From DASWUD01 sp036401755 (GTDB lineage Bacteria; Pseudomonadota; Gammaproteobacteria; Thiohalomonadales; Thiohalomonadaceae), in the NCBI GenBank assembly GCA_036401755.1, contig DASWUD010000262.1, positions 1 through 8,920 on the forward strand: 8,920 nt of DNA, read 5' to 3'. Below the pieces are notes generated by a model. That model made no database searches and had not been told where the DNA came from. It was given only the letters and a program-made list of their open reading frames with translations. A program made the position numbers and the translations under genes. Position 1 is the stretch's first letter. Each line of letters starts with the position of its first letter. Positions 1-5,970 of this stretch are shown here, in pieces.

Positions 1-213
1 GCCCGCCTCTATCTCGCCTCCGGCAAGCTGGCCAAGGAGGCGAGTTATACCCTCGGCGAGTCGGAGGGGCGGCGTCGCATCATGGCCATGACCCTCTACG
101 ACCGCATCAACCAGAATCACCGCACCGAGATCGAGTACCTGACCATCCAGCGCGCCGCGGTACCGGACAAATTCTTCAACCCGGCGTTCTTGGTACGCGA
201 GACGGTCGAATAG
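1..213 (+). CDS. C-terminal end of a LolA-like outer membrane lipoprotein-sorting protein (partial)
   Basis: The first 70 codons of the window are open in frame 1 and end at TAG (211-213); the 5' part lies outside. The fragment reads as alternating beta strands: it has RRIMAMTLYDRINQNHRTEI, then YLTIQRAAVPDKFF, then NPAFLVRETVE. From memory this resembles the end of the LolA-like 'outer membrane lipoprotein-sorting' family, where a strand about changing a target molecule is followed by a valine/isoleucine-P-D-x-x-F segment and a final short 'xxL' strand. Such proteins are periplasmic and are often encoded beside RND/MMPL-type exporters and beta-barrel proteins; here a predicted beta-barrel gene follows, which fits. 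The family call rests on only 70 residues, so another periplasmic beta-rich protein is possible. Confidence 0.55.
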   Translation, partial: ARLYLASGKLAKEASYTLGESEGRRRIMAMTLYDRINQNHRTEIEYLTIQRAAVPDKFFNPAFLVRETVE

Positions 214-302
214 CGCGATGTGAAAGGTAATTCACTCTGTGCCCACTCATCTCCAATCGCCCACGCCCTTCGCTGACTACCTTTCGCCGAGATGACGATG
301 TT
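214..302 (+). other. Short intergenic gap with nested inverted repeats
   Basis: This 89-base gap separates the lipoprotein-sorting gene from the beta-barrel gene. It holds a small hairpin, GTGAA (220-224) and TTCAC (231-235) around a 6-base loop. It also holds a longer-range perfect 8-base inverted repeat, GAAAGGTA (222-229) and TACCTTTC (278-285), which shares bases with the small hairpin, so the two folds exclude each other. There is no T-run after either stem, so neither looks like an intrinsic terminator, and I see no convincing -35/-10 pair. The beta-barrel gene may therefore be read through from upstream. The ATGs at 292 and 298 are not in frame with the downstream gene. Confidence 0.35.
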
Positions 303-1523
303 ATGCAACGAGCACTCCATCTTTTCGTATGGTTGCTGCTGGCGTGTGGTGGCGTAGAGGCCGAAGCGCAGCTTGGCCTTGCCGTGCGCGATGAGGTGGC
401 GCAACTGAACGACGACAGCCTGTTTGCGGCGGCCGAGCCCTATCCGGGCATCGCCCATCGCACGCTCGGCGAGGAGTTGTTCAGCCGCTACAGCGCGGGT
501 GGGGTCGTGGTGGAGTGGGCCGCTACTCACCAAGCGGCGGAGGGAGCGAGCAGCAACCAGGGACGGCTGAACGAGCTCTACCTCGATTTCGCCGGGGCGG
601 GGTTGGACTTCACCATGGGCAAGAAGGTGATGAGTTTCGGGGTGGGCTACGGTTTTCGTCCGCTCGATGTGATCCAGCAGGAGGTGCGCCGTCCGCTGTT
701 GCGCACGCGGCTGGAGGGGGTGCCGGTGGCGGTGGTCGAACAACTGGATGGCGACTCCTCTCTCGCTGCCATCTATGTCAACCGCCTGGAGATCGACAGC
801 GATGGCGTCCGCCGCGGCCACCACGAAGGGGTGCTGCGGCACTACCGCTTTTGGGGAGATCTGGAGAGCCATGCCCTGCTCCATCTCGACGAGACGTTGG
901 GCGCCGCGCCCGGTGCGGGATTCTCCTGGGTAGCGGGGGAGCGTCTGGAGTTGCACGGCTCGTTCCTCTACATGGCGCGTTATCTGCTGCCCGTCCACAC
1001 CCTGCTGGGCAGCGGTGAGCTGCTCGCCACCAGCGATCCATGGCGCCTGGAGGAGCGGCACGGCGGCAGCAAGGTAGTGCTGGGCAGTAGTGCCACCTTC
1101 GGCAGCCTGACCCTGTTGGGCGAGGCGTGGCACGATGATGAGGCATTGCGCGCTGCGCAGTGGCGCGCCCTGTTCGAACTGGCCGCGGCGCAGCGGGCCC
1201 TGCTGGGCACTGTTCCCGCTGCGGCGGTCTATGCCAACCTCGCCTGGGACCAGCGCGCCTATCAACACCCCTCGGCCCTGCCCGACAATCTGCTGCTGCA
1301 TCTGGGTTACGACGGGCAGCGATCCGATCCCTATCTCGACTGGCTCACCACCCCGGAGGATGGTGGCCAGGTGGTGACCCTCGGCCTCGACCAGGAGCTG
1401 CGGCAGTGGCTCAAGCTGCGCGTCGGGGTGCGCCGCTTCGGTGGGCCGATCGATTCGGCCTATGGCCAGATGCCTCAGCATCACGTGGCATTCCTCGAAT
1501 TGAATGGAGAGATGGTATGGTGA
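303..1523 (+). CDS. Predicted outer-membrane beta-barrel protein (hypothetical, 406 aa)
   Basis: I do not recognise a named family. The protein opens with a signal-peptide-like segment: a basic start (MQR), a hydrophobic core HLFVWLLLACG, and a likely cleavage near residues 20-22 (VEA/EA). No lipobox cysteine is placed well, so it is more likely a secreted or outer-membrane protein than a lipoprotein. The rest is rich in short amphipathic strands with aromatic and glycine residues (for example LDFTMGKKVMSFGVGYGF, and a strand pair around residues 210-225). It ends in alternating hydrophobic residues closing on tryptophan (FLELNGEMVW), typical of the C-terminal signal recognised by the BAM machinery. 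A transport or structural role for a beta-barrel is an inference. The start at 303 has only a weak purine-rich stretch upstream (about 288-292). The stop overlaps the kinase start by 7 bases, suggesting translational coupling. The preceding gene is a LolA-like sorting protein, a pairing often seen with exporters of the MMPL type. Confidence 0.7.
   Translation: MQRALHLFVWLLLACGGVEAEAQLGLAVRDEVAQLNDDSLFAAAEPYPGIAHRTLGEELFSRYSAGGVVVEWAATHQAAEGASSNQGRLNELYLDFAGAGLDFTMGKKVMSFGVGYGFRPLDVIQQEVRRPLLRTRLEGVPVAVVEQLDGDSSLAAIYVNRLEIDSDGVRRGHHEGVLRHYRFWGDLESHALLHLDETLGAAPGAGFSWVAGERLELHGSFLYMARYLLPVHTLLGSGELLATSDPWRLEERHGGSKVVLGSSATFGSLTLLGEAWHDDEALRAAQWRALFELAAAQRALLGTVPAAAVYANLAWDQRAYQHPSALPDNLLLHLGYDGQRSDPYLDWLTTPEDGGQVVTLGLDQELRQWLKLRVGVRRFGGPIDSAYGQMPQHHVAFLELNGEMVW
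1506..1511 (+). promoter_or_regulatory. Ribosome binding site of the histidine kinase
   Basis: GGAGAG lies inside the end of the beta-barrel gene, 5 bases before ATG 1517. The next in-frame ATG, at 1529, would be 17 bases away, which is too far. This decides the start at 1517 and gives the 7-base overlap. Confidence 0.65.
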
Positions 1524-2629
1524 GCCCCATGCCGACCGATCAACTCTCCCCCACCCTGCTCGCCCGCTTCAGCCTGCGCCGGCAGCTGCTGCTGGTGTTT
1601 CTCTTCAACTGCGCCATCGCCCTGTTTCTCACCGTTGTCTTCGGCGAGCGCTTCGGCCACGACACCCTCTGGTTCAACTTTCTCTACTCACAGTGCATCG
1701 GCCTCTCCATCCATGGCATCACCCATCTCGCGGCGCTGTTGGCCGGCCGTGGCCGGCAACCCCGGCCGCGTGACATGGCTGCCGGGATCCTGTTCGGCAC
1801 CGCCGGCGGCATCCTGCTCGGGGCCCTGGCCACCGGCACCTGGCAGGGGATGCTGGCGATGGGATGGTCCGCGGTGGGGCTCAATCTGTTCCTCAGTGTC
1901 ATCTTCGGCACCCTGGCCGGTTTCATCTATTTCACCACCCTGCGCAATGCCCAGACGCGGGTGAGGCTGAAAGAGCAGGAGCTGCGCAACCTCTCCGCCG
2001 AGAAGGCGTTGACCGAGACGCGGCTGCGCCTGCTGCAGGCGCAGATCGAGCCCCACTTCCTGTTTAACACCCTCTCCAATATTCACGGTCTGATCGAGAG
2101 CCATCCCGCGCGGGCCGGTCGCATGCTGGAGTCGCTGATCCACTATCTGCGCGCCACCCTGCAGCGCAGCCGCGAAGGGCGCACCACCCTCGGCGACGAG
2201 CTGGAGCTGGTGCGTGCCTATCTGGCCATCCAGCAAGAGCGCATGGGCGAACGGCTGCGCTGGCATATCGCTGTCCCCGAGGGGCTGCTCGGGCAGCCCC
2301 TTCCGCCCATGCTGATCCAGCCGCTGGTGGAGAACGCCGTGACCCACGGCATCGAACCGGCCCTGAAGGGGGGCGCGGTCGAGGTGGCCGTCGAAGCGGC
2401 AGAAGGGGAGTTGCGCATCTGTGTGGCCGACACCGGCAACGGCAGCGAAACGGGCGGTGAGCGCGCCGGCCTCGGGCTGGGGCTCTCCAACACCGCCGCG
2501 CGGCTCGCAACGCTCTATGGCGCGCGCGCTGCGGTGACCCTGGAGAGCAATCCGCCACACGGCGCGCGTGCCCGGCTCACCCTCCCCTGGCCGCTGCCGC
2601 CCCACGATCTGCTGCGGGAGGTGGTGTGA
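1517..2629 (+). CDS. LytS/AlgZ-type membrane sensor histidine kinase (370 aa)
   Basis: Senses an unknown signal at the inner membrane and is expected to phosphorylate the response regulator encoded next to it. Four hydrophobic segments are visible, at about residues 23-42, 51-76, 88-106 and 119-141, followed by a charged, likely coiled-coil stretch (about 146-178). The His_kinase (LytS/YehU class) signature QIEPHFLFNTLSNI puts the phosphorylated histidine at H180. The HATPase part has an N box with LVENAVTHG (N273), a G1 box DTGNG (D305) and a G2 box GLGLSNTAARL (about 320-331), so all key residues are present and the enzyme should be active. The short four-helix sensor lacks any recognised extracytoplasmic domain. 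The start is chosen from GGAGAG at 1506-1511. The gene overlaps the beta-barrel gene by 7 bases and the regulator by 4. The kinase class is sure; the signal is unknown. Confidence 0.93.
   Translation: MVSPMPTDQLSPTLLARFSLRRQLLLVFLFNCAIALFLTVVFGERFGHDTLWFNFLYSQCIGLSIHGITHLAALLAGRGRQPRPRDMAAGILFGTAGGILLGALATGTWQGMLAMGWSAVGLNLFLSVIFGTLAGFIYFTTLRNAQTRVRLKEQELRNLSAEKALTETRLRLLQAQIEPHFLFNTLSNIHGLIESHPARAGRMLESLIHYLRATLQRSREGRTTLGDELELVRAYLAIQQERMGERLRWHIAVPEGLLGQPLPPMLIQPLVENAVTHGIEPALKGGAVEVAVEAAEGELRICVADTGNGSETGGERAGLGLGLSNTAARLATLYGARAAVTLESNPPHGARARLTLPWPLPPHDLLREVV
2281..2300 (+). repeat. Perfect 8-bp stem with 4-base loop inside the kinase gene
   Basis: GGGGCTGC (2281-2288) and GCAGCCCC (2293-2300) flank the loop TCGG. 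The stem is perfect and all but two pairs are G-C, so it would be very stable in RNA. It lies within the kinase coding sequence (residues about 255-262), just before the N box, and has no T-run after it. It may be a chance product of GC-rich coding sequence. Confidence 0.4.
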
Positions 2630-3378
2630 ACCGGGCGATCAGCGCGATTGTGGCCGACGACGAGCAAGCACTGCGCGAGGCACTGCGCCGCCGGCTCGCG
2701 GCGGTATGGCCGCAGCTGGAAATCGTGGGCGAGGCGGAGAATGGTCTGCAGGCGCTGGAGCTGGTGGCCGCGCACGAGGTGGCGGTCGCCTTTCTCGATA
2801 TCCGCATGCCGGGCATGGATGGCGTGGCGGTGGCGCGCCATCTGGCCGGGCGTTGCCACGTGGTGTTCGTCACCGCCTACGATGAGTATGCGGTGCAGGC
2901 GTTCGAGGCGGAGAGCGTCGACTACCTGCTAAAACCGGTGACCGAAGAGCGGCTGGCCCGCACCGTGGCGCGCCTGCAGCAGCGTCTGGCGCAGGTGGAG
3001 CCGCCCGCCGCACTGACCGCCCTGCTGCGCCAGCTCGCCAGCGGACACCCCAGTTACCTGCGCTGGATCCGCGCCGGGTTGAATGATGCGGTGCGCCTGC
3101 TCGCGGTCGACGCGGTCAGCTGTTTTGTCGCCGCCGACAAATACACCTCCGTCTACACGGGCGAGGGGGAGTTTCTGATCCGCAAACCGCTCAAGGAGCT
3201 GGAGGCGGAGCTCGATCCCGACCACTTCTGGCGGATCCATCGCAAGGCCCTCGTCAACGTCGCCCACATCGAGGCCATCCAGCGCAACGAGGAGGGCAAC
3301 CTGCAACTGAAGCTGCGCAGCCTGCCCGATACGCTCCCGGTCAGCCGCTCCTACCAGCACAGGTTCCGCCAGATGTAG
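2626..3378 (+). CDS. LytTR-family response regulator (250 aa)
   Basis: DNA-binding partner of the upstream kinase. Residues 5-120 form a receiver domain: acidic pair D11/D12, phosphorylation site D58 (in FLDIRMPGMDG), conserved T83 (VFVTAYDEYA) and K103 (LLKP). Residues about 145-250 are a LytTR domain, with the typical FVAADKYTSVYT, FLIRKPLKELE, FWRIHRKALVNVAHI and LPVSRSYQHRFR segments. This is the AlgR/LytT/YehT architecture. Start codon is GTG at 2626, inside the kinase stop (GTGA overlap), 4 bases after GGGAGG (2616-2621); the next in-frame ATG is far inside the receiver domain. Targets are unknown; LytTR proteins bind short direct repeats and I could not find a convincing pair in this window. 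The gene ends 23 bases before the convergent LysR gene. Confidence 0.95.
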   Translation: MNRAISAIVADDEQALREALRRRLAAVWPQLEIVGEAENGLQALELVAAHEVAVAFLDIRMPGMDGVAVARHLAGRCHVVFVTAYDEYAVQAFEAESVDYLLKPVTEERLARTVARLQQRLAQVEPPAALTALLRQLASGHPSYLRWIRAGLNDAVRLLAVDAVSCFVAADKYTSVYTGEGEFLIRKPLKELEAELDPDHFWRIHRKALVNVAHIEAIQRNEEGNLQLKLRSLPDTLPVSRSYQHRFRQM

Positions 3379-3401
3379 CCGCGGGTGGCGGACACCGATC
3401 G

Positions 3402-4271
3402 TCAGGGGTGCTTGAGCGCCTCGCGCAGGGCGGCGCGCAACCGTTCCACCACCTGCTCCCCGGTAGTGTCGGCACTGATCAGGGCCAACTCCACGTCGGG
3501 GAGCGGCGGGAGCTCCTTGTCGAGGATACGCAGATCGGGCTCCAGCCAGCGGTCGGTACGCACCCCGACCCCCAGCCCCGCACGCGCGGCGGCACGGATG
3601 GCGGAGAGGCTGGAGGTGGAGAGCACGATACGCCAGGGGCGACCGATGGCATCGAGGGCGCCGAGCACCGCGTTACGGAAGATGCAGGGGCCATTGGCCA
3701 GCAGCAGCGGCAGCGGTTCATCGGGGCGGATGCGAAAGGTTGGTGCGGCGATCCAGACGCGGCGCAACCGCTCCATCACCTCGCAGCCGGGCCCCCCCTG
3801 GCCGGGCTCCAGGAACAGCACCGCCAGATCCAGCTCACCCCGCTGCACCTCGTCGAGCATCGCCAGGTTGGCCTCCACCCGCACCTCCAGCTGCACGCCG
3901 GGGTGGAGACGGGAGAAGTGGGCCAGCAGGTTGGTCAGTCCGCCGTCGGCAACCTCCTGGGCCGCGCCCAGGCGCACCTTGCCGCGCAGGCGCGTCCCGG
4001 CCAGGGCCTCGAACGCCTCGTCGTTGAGGGCGAGCAGCCGGCGCGCGTAGCCGAGCAGCAACTCGCCGCGCTCGGTGAGGGTGACGCTGCGCGTATTGCG
4101 CTCCAGCAGCGGCGTCCCGAGCCGCTCCTCCAGCCGCTTGAGCTGCTGGCTCACGGTGGACTGGCTGCGGTGCAGTCGCTCCGCGGCACGGGTAAAACCG
4201 CCGCCGTCGACCACGGCAACGAAGGTGCGCAACAGCTCGGTCTCCAGCTCCCGCAGATTTATATTCGCCAA
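3402..4271 (-). CDS. LysR-family transcriptional regulator (289 aa)
   Basis: An activator or repressor, expected to control the divergent tautomerase/flavoprotein/GST operon, as divergent LysR genes usually do. The N-terminal winged helix-turn-helix is at about residues 8-67, with FTRAAERLHRSQSTVSQQLK as recognition region and a following linker RLEERLGTPLLERNTRSVTLT. The C-terminal effector-binding domain covers about 92-285. The N-terminus is most like the LrhA/PecT type of LysR proteins (from memory). The gene starts with TTG at 4269-4271: no ATG is available near the N-terminus, and AGGAG sits 8 bases upstream (4280-4284). It converges with the response regulator gene across a 23-base gap with no clear terminator. 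The inducer is unknown. Confidence 0.93.
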   Translation of the reverse strand: MANINLRELETELLRTFVAVVDGGGFTRAAERLHRSQSTVSQQLKRLEERLGTPLLERNTRSVTLTERGELLLGYARRLLALNDEAFEALAGTRLRGKVRLGAAQEVADGGLTNLLAHFSRLHPGVQLEVRVEANLAMLDEVQRGELDLAVLFLEPGQGGPGCEVMERLRRVWIAAPTFRIRPDEPLPLLLANGPCIFRNAVLGALDAIGRPWRIVLSTSSLSAIRAAARAGLGVGVRTDRWLEPDLRILDKELPPLPDVELALISADTTGEQVVERLRAALREALKHP

Positions 4272-4279
4272 ATGGATAA

Positions 4280-4284
4280 CTCCT
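4280..4284 (-). promoter_or_regulatory. Ribosome binding site supporting the TTG start of the LysR gene
   Basis: On the minus strand AGGAG lies 8 bases before the TTG codon at 4269-4271. This is a good Shine-Dalgarno match at a normal distance, and it decides the unusual start codon, which fits the conserved LysR N-terminus. Confidence 0.6.
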
Positions 4285-4287
4285 ATT

Positions 4288-4298
4288 CGATTAAATCG
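4288..4298. promoter_or_regulatory. Candidate LysR operator: 11-bp palindrome
   Basis: CGATT and AATCG flank a central A, forming a perfect 11-bp dyad in the AT-rich part of the divergent gap, 17 bases upstream of the LysR start. A third AATC repeats at 4306-4309. LysR proteins typically bind interrupted dyads of the T-N11-A kind between divergent genes. The dyad is short, so chance is possible and the link to the regulator is inference. Confidence 0.3.
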
Positions 4299-4357
4299 TT
4301 TATCAAATCAATGCCCCCAGCGTACCCTTTCTGTCACCACTTTCAAGGAGAGCCGCC

Positions 4358-4744
4358 ATGCCCTATATCGACCTGCTCGTCCACCCCGGTGTCACAGCGG
4401 CACAGGCCGCCGCGCTCACGCATGGCATTACCGAGGCCATGGTAACGATCATGGGTAAACGCCGAGAGGTGACCGCCGTGCGTGTTGCCGCGGCGGGCGC
4501 GACCCACTGGAGCATTGGCGGCAAGTCCTGCACCGGCCAGACCGCCTATCTGGAGGTGAGGATCACCGCCGGAACCAATACCACCGAGCAAAAGGCGGCG
4601 CTGCTGCAGCAGCTGCACACCCTGCTCAGCGAGCAGCTGGGTGACATCGCCGAAGCGAGCTACTTCGTGATCCACGAGATACCCGCAGAGAACTGGGGCT
4701 ACGCCGGACTGACGCAGGCCGCCCGGAGCGGAAGGTCACTATGA
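4358..4744 (+). CDS. 4-oxalocrotonate tautomerase-like protein with fused double repeat (128 aa)
   Basis: Tautomerase superfamily, using an N-terminal proline after Met removal as general base (Pro2 here). The 4-OT subunit is about 60 residues; this protein looks like two such units in tandem. Unit one (2-57) begins PYIDLLVHPGVTAAQ and closes with THWSIGGKS (residues 49-57). Unit two (about 62-123) begins AYLEVRITAGTNTTEQ and closes with ENWGYAGLTQAAR (111-123). Both closings match the 4-OT ending with its aromatic-x-x-GG-like turn. The second unit begins with an Ala-Tyr rather than proline, so only one catalytic proline per fused chain is expected. The substrate is unknown; possible roles include tautomerising aromatic-degradation products or reactive carbonyls. 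Ribosome site AAGGAG at 4345-4350. The stop overlaps the next start by 4 bases (ATGA). First gene of an operon divergent from the LysR gene. Confidence 0.85.
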   Translation: MPYIDLLVHPGVTAAQAAALTHGITEAMVTIMGKRREVTAVRVAAAGATHWSIGGKSCTGQTAYLEVRITAGTNTTEQKAALLQQLHTLLSEQLGDIAEASYFVIHEIPAENWGYAGLTQAARSGRSL

Positions 4745-5256
4745 GTGGCGGGCAACGGTTTCACCCGGGGGAGCTGGAGGCGCAGCAGCGTTTCAACGCG
4801 GCGTGGGATGAGGGACAGGCCGCCCGTCTTGGCCGCCTGATTGGCGAGGCGCTGGATGAGGAGCAAGCGCGGTTCGTGGAGAGCGTTGCGTTTTTCTTTC
4901 TCGCCACCGCCGACGCCGAGGGCAATTGCGACTGCAGTTTCAAGGGGAGCGAGCCCGGGGCCGATGGCAAAGCCGGACAGGCCGTCTGGGTGGCGGGGCC
5001 GCGCCGCCTGCTCTTTCCCGACTTCGCAGGCAATCGCCTCTTCAACTCCCTGGGCAACATCCTGGTGAATTCCCACGCCGGCCTGCTCTTCATCGATTTC
5101 ACCACGCAGAAGCGGCTGCGTGTCAACGGCATGGCCCATGTGCTGGACGGGGAAGGGGAATGGCGCGAACGGTGGCCGCAGGCGGTGCGGGCGGTCGAGG
5201 TAACGGTTGAACAGGTCTACTGGAACTGCTCGAAACGTATACCGCAACAGCCGTAA
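4741..5256 (+). CDS. Pyridoxamine 5'-phosphate oxidase-like split-barrel flavin protein (171 aa)
   Basis: A protein of the FMN-binding split-barrel fold. Residues about 45-135 contain the family signs: VESVAFFFLATADAEGNCDCS, then the segment VWVAGPRRLLFPDFAGNRLF, then NSLGNILVNSHAGLLFIDF and a strand with RLRVNGMAHV. These match, from memory, the family in which D-x-x-GN-x-x-N-x-x-GN and a GLLFIDF strand surround the flavin. It is not the biosynthetic PdxH itself, as that enzyme's distinctive C-terminus is absent; reduction or oxidation of a small molecule, or flavin/heme binding, are the usual roles. Start ATG (4741) overlaps the tautomerase stop (ATGA), so the two are probably translated together. 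The upstream partner may make a reactive intermediate that this enzyme handles (inference). Confidence 0.85.
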   Translation: MSGGQRFHPGELEAQQRFNAAWDEGQAARLGRLIGEALDEEQARFVESVAFFFLATADAEGNCDCSFKGSEPGADGKAGQAVWVAGPRRLLFPDFAGNRLFNSLGNILVNSHAGLLFIDFTTQKRLRVNGMAHVLDGEGEWRERWPQAVRAVEVTVEQVYWNCSKRIPQQP

Positions 5257-5289
5257 CGAACAACCAACCAATACGACAAGGAGTGTCAC

Positions 5290-5889
5290 ATGGCCGATTT
5301 GCGACTCTACGATATGGACCGTTCCGGCAACTGCTACAAGGTGCGCCTGCTGCTCTCGATGCTGGGTCTCGACTACCAGAAGATAAACATCGATACCCTG
5401 GCGGGTGAAACACTGACCAGCGAATTCAAGCGCCTCAATCCGCGTGGCCAGATCCCGGTGCTGCTCGACGGGGAGACGGTGATCTGGGACTCCATGGCGA
5501 TCCTGGTCTATCTGGCCCGGCGTTACGACAACGTCCAGTGGTTGCCGGTCGATGCCCTGGGCGAGGCGCGGGTGATGCAGTGGCTGGCCGTCTCGGAAAA
5601 CGAACTGCTCTACGGGCTGGCGCGCGCCCGTGCCGCCCTGCGCCTCCAGCGCCCCTTCGACCCCGAGCGCTGCCGCGCTGATGCAAGACCGGGCCTGGAG
5701 GCGATGGAACACCAACTCGCCGGGCAGCCGTGGCTCGCCGCGCCGCACCCCACCATCGCCGATCTGGCCTGCTACCCCTACGTCGCGTTGGCCGATGAGG
5801 CAGAGCTCTCCCTCGAACCCTACCCGGCGGTGCAGGCCTGGCTGGGGCGGGTGGCGGCACTGCCGGGGTGGGTGCCGATGCTGGGCTAG
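5290..5889 (+). CDS. Glutathione S-transferase (199 aa)
   Basis: Conjugates or removes glutathione from electrophiles in the cytoplasm. The thioredoxin-like N-terminal domain (1-78) has the start LRLYDMDRSGNCYKVRLLLS, where S12 or C15 would face glutathione, the cis-proline P56 in RGQIPVLL, and the D67-S68 pair (IWDSMAILVYLARR) that usually holds the glutathione gamma-glutamyl part. A helical C-terminal domain follows (about 88-195), including the family's PTIADLACYPYVALADEA helix at about residues 156-173. The length (199) is normal for bacterial GSTs. Ribosome site AAGGAG at 5278-5283, 6 bases before ATG. It follows the flavoprotein gene by 33 bases with no terminator, so it is probably the third gene of the LysR-linked operon. 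The exact substrate is not visible. Confidence 0.9.
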   Translation: MADLRLYDMDRSGNCYKVRLLLSMLGLDYQKINIDTLAGETLTSEFKRLNPRGQIPVLLDGETVIWDSMAILVYLARRYDNVQWLPVDALGEARVMQWLAVSENELLYGLARARAALRLQRPFDPERCRADARPGLEAMEHQLAGQPWLAAPHPTIADLACYPYVALADEAELSLEPYPAVQAWLGRVAALPGWVPMLG

Positions 5890-5910
5890 CCCTCTGGCTC
5901 AAACAGGTGG

Positions 5911-5939
5911 TTGACTCAGATATCCATACGAAGTATAAA
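5911..5939 (+). promoter_or_regulatory. Sigma70-type promoter of the tetR gene
   Basis: TTGACT (5911-5916) and TATAAA (5934-5939) are separated by exactly 17 bases, close to the consensus in both boxes and spacing. The expected transcription start falls about 5945-5948, some 25 bases before the TetR ATG (5971). The region stands out as AT-rich between GC-rich genes. It drives the TetR gene and, through overlap, the following large enzyme gene. Confidence 0.75.
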
Positions 5940-5959
5940 AATATACGACGTATAGATAT
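5920..5959. promoter_or_regulatory. Probable TetR operator: 40-bp dyad with two repeats overlapping the -10 box
   Basis: Two copies of ATACGA(A/C)GTATA stand at 5926-5937 and 5943-5954, 17 bases apart. The second is part of a perfect 13-bp dyad (TATACG, A, CGTATA; 5942-5954); the first has arms ATAC and GTAT around GAA. Outside them ATATC (5920-5924) and GATAT (5955-5959) extend the symmetry, so that 15 of 20 positions per half match across the 40 bp. The repeats cover the -10 box and the expected start site, as in TetR proteins that repress their own operon. That the TetR protein downstream binds here is inference from position. Confidence 0.65.
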
Positions 5960-5970
5960 AGGGATCGACC

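Larger units (their letters stand above)
4272..4357. promoter_or_regulatory. Divergent promoter region between LysR gene and tautomerase operon
   Basis: 86 bases between two divergent starts. The part at about 4272-4312 is much richer in A+T than the genes around it, as expected for promoters and a LysR site. I could not assign confident -35/-10 pairs for either direction. The last part (4345-4350, AAGGAG) is the ribosome binding site of the tautomerase gene, 7 bases from its ATG. Confidence 0.6.

Noticed and set aside
117..1484. Long open frame of 455 codons on the minus strand over the beta-barrel gene
   Set aside because: No recognisable motifs and low-complexity composition rich in Q, R, A, H and L. 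It lies exactly antisense to a protein with signal peptide and C-terminal beta signal, so it is a GC-rich shadow. The same applies to the antisense frames over 1688-2605, 3408-4445, 4699-5748, 5899-6648, 6857-7768 and 7835-8578.
1160..1516. An upstream extension of the kinase, which is open in the same frame from about 1160
   Set aside because: The extension is out of frame with and buried in the beta-barrel gene, has a low-complexity composition, and lacks a ribosome site, while ATG 1517 has a good one. The kinase's first hydrophobic segment begins shortly after 1517.
3379..3401. Possible terminator between the convergent response regulator and LysR genes
   Set aside because: Only a 4-bp stem (GGTG 3384-3387 with CACC 3393-3396) and no T-run. 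It is too weak to call.
5926..5954. Resemblance of the ATACGAAGTATA repeats to recombination sites such as loxP arms
   Set aside because: The likeness is partial. The repeats sit on a promoter beside a TetR gene and no recombinase is present. A regulatory operator explains them better.
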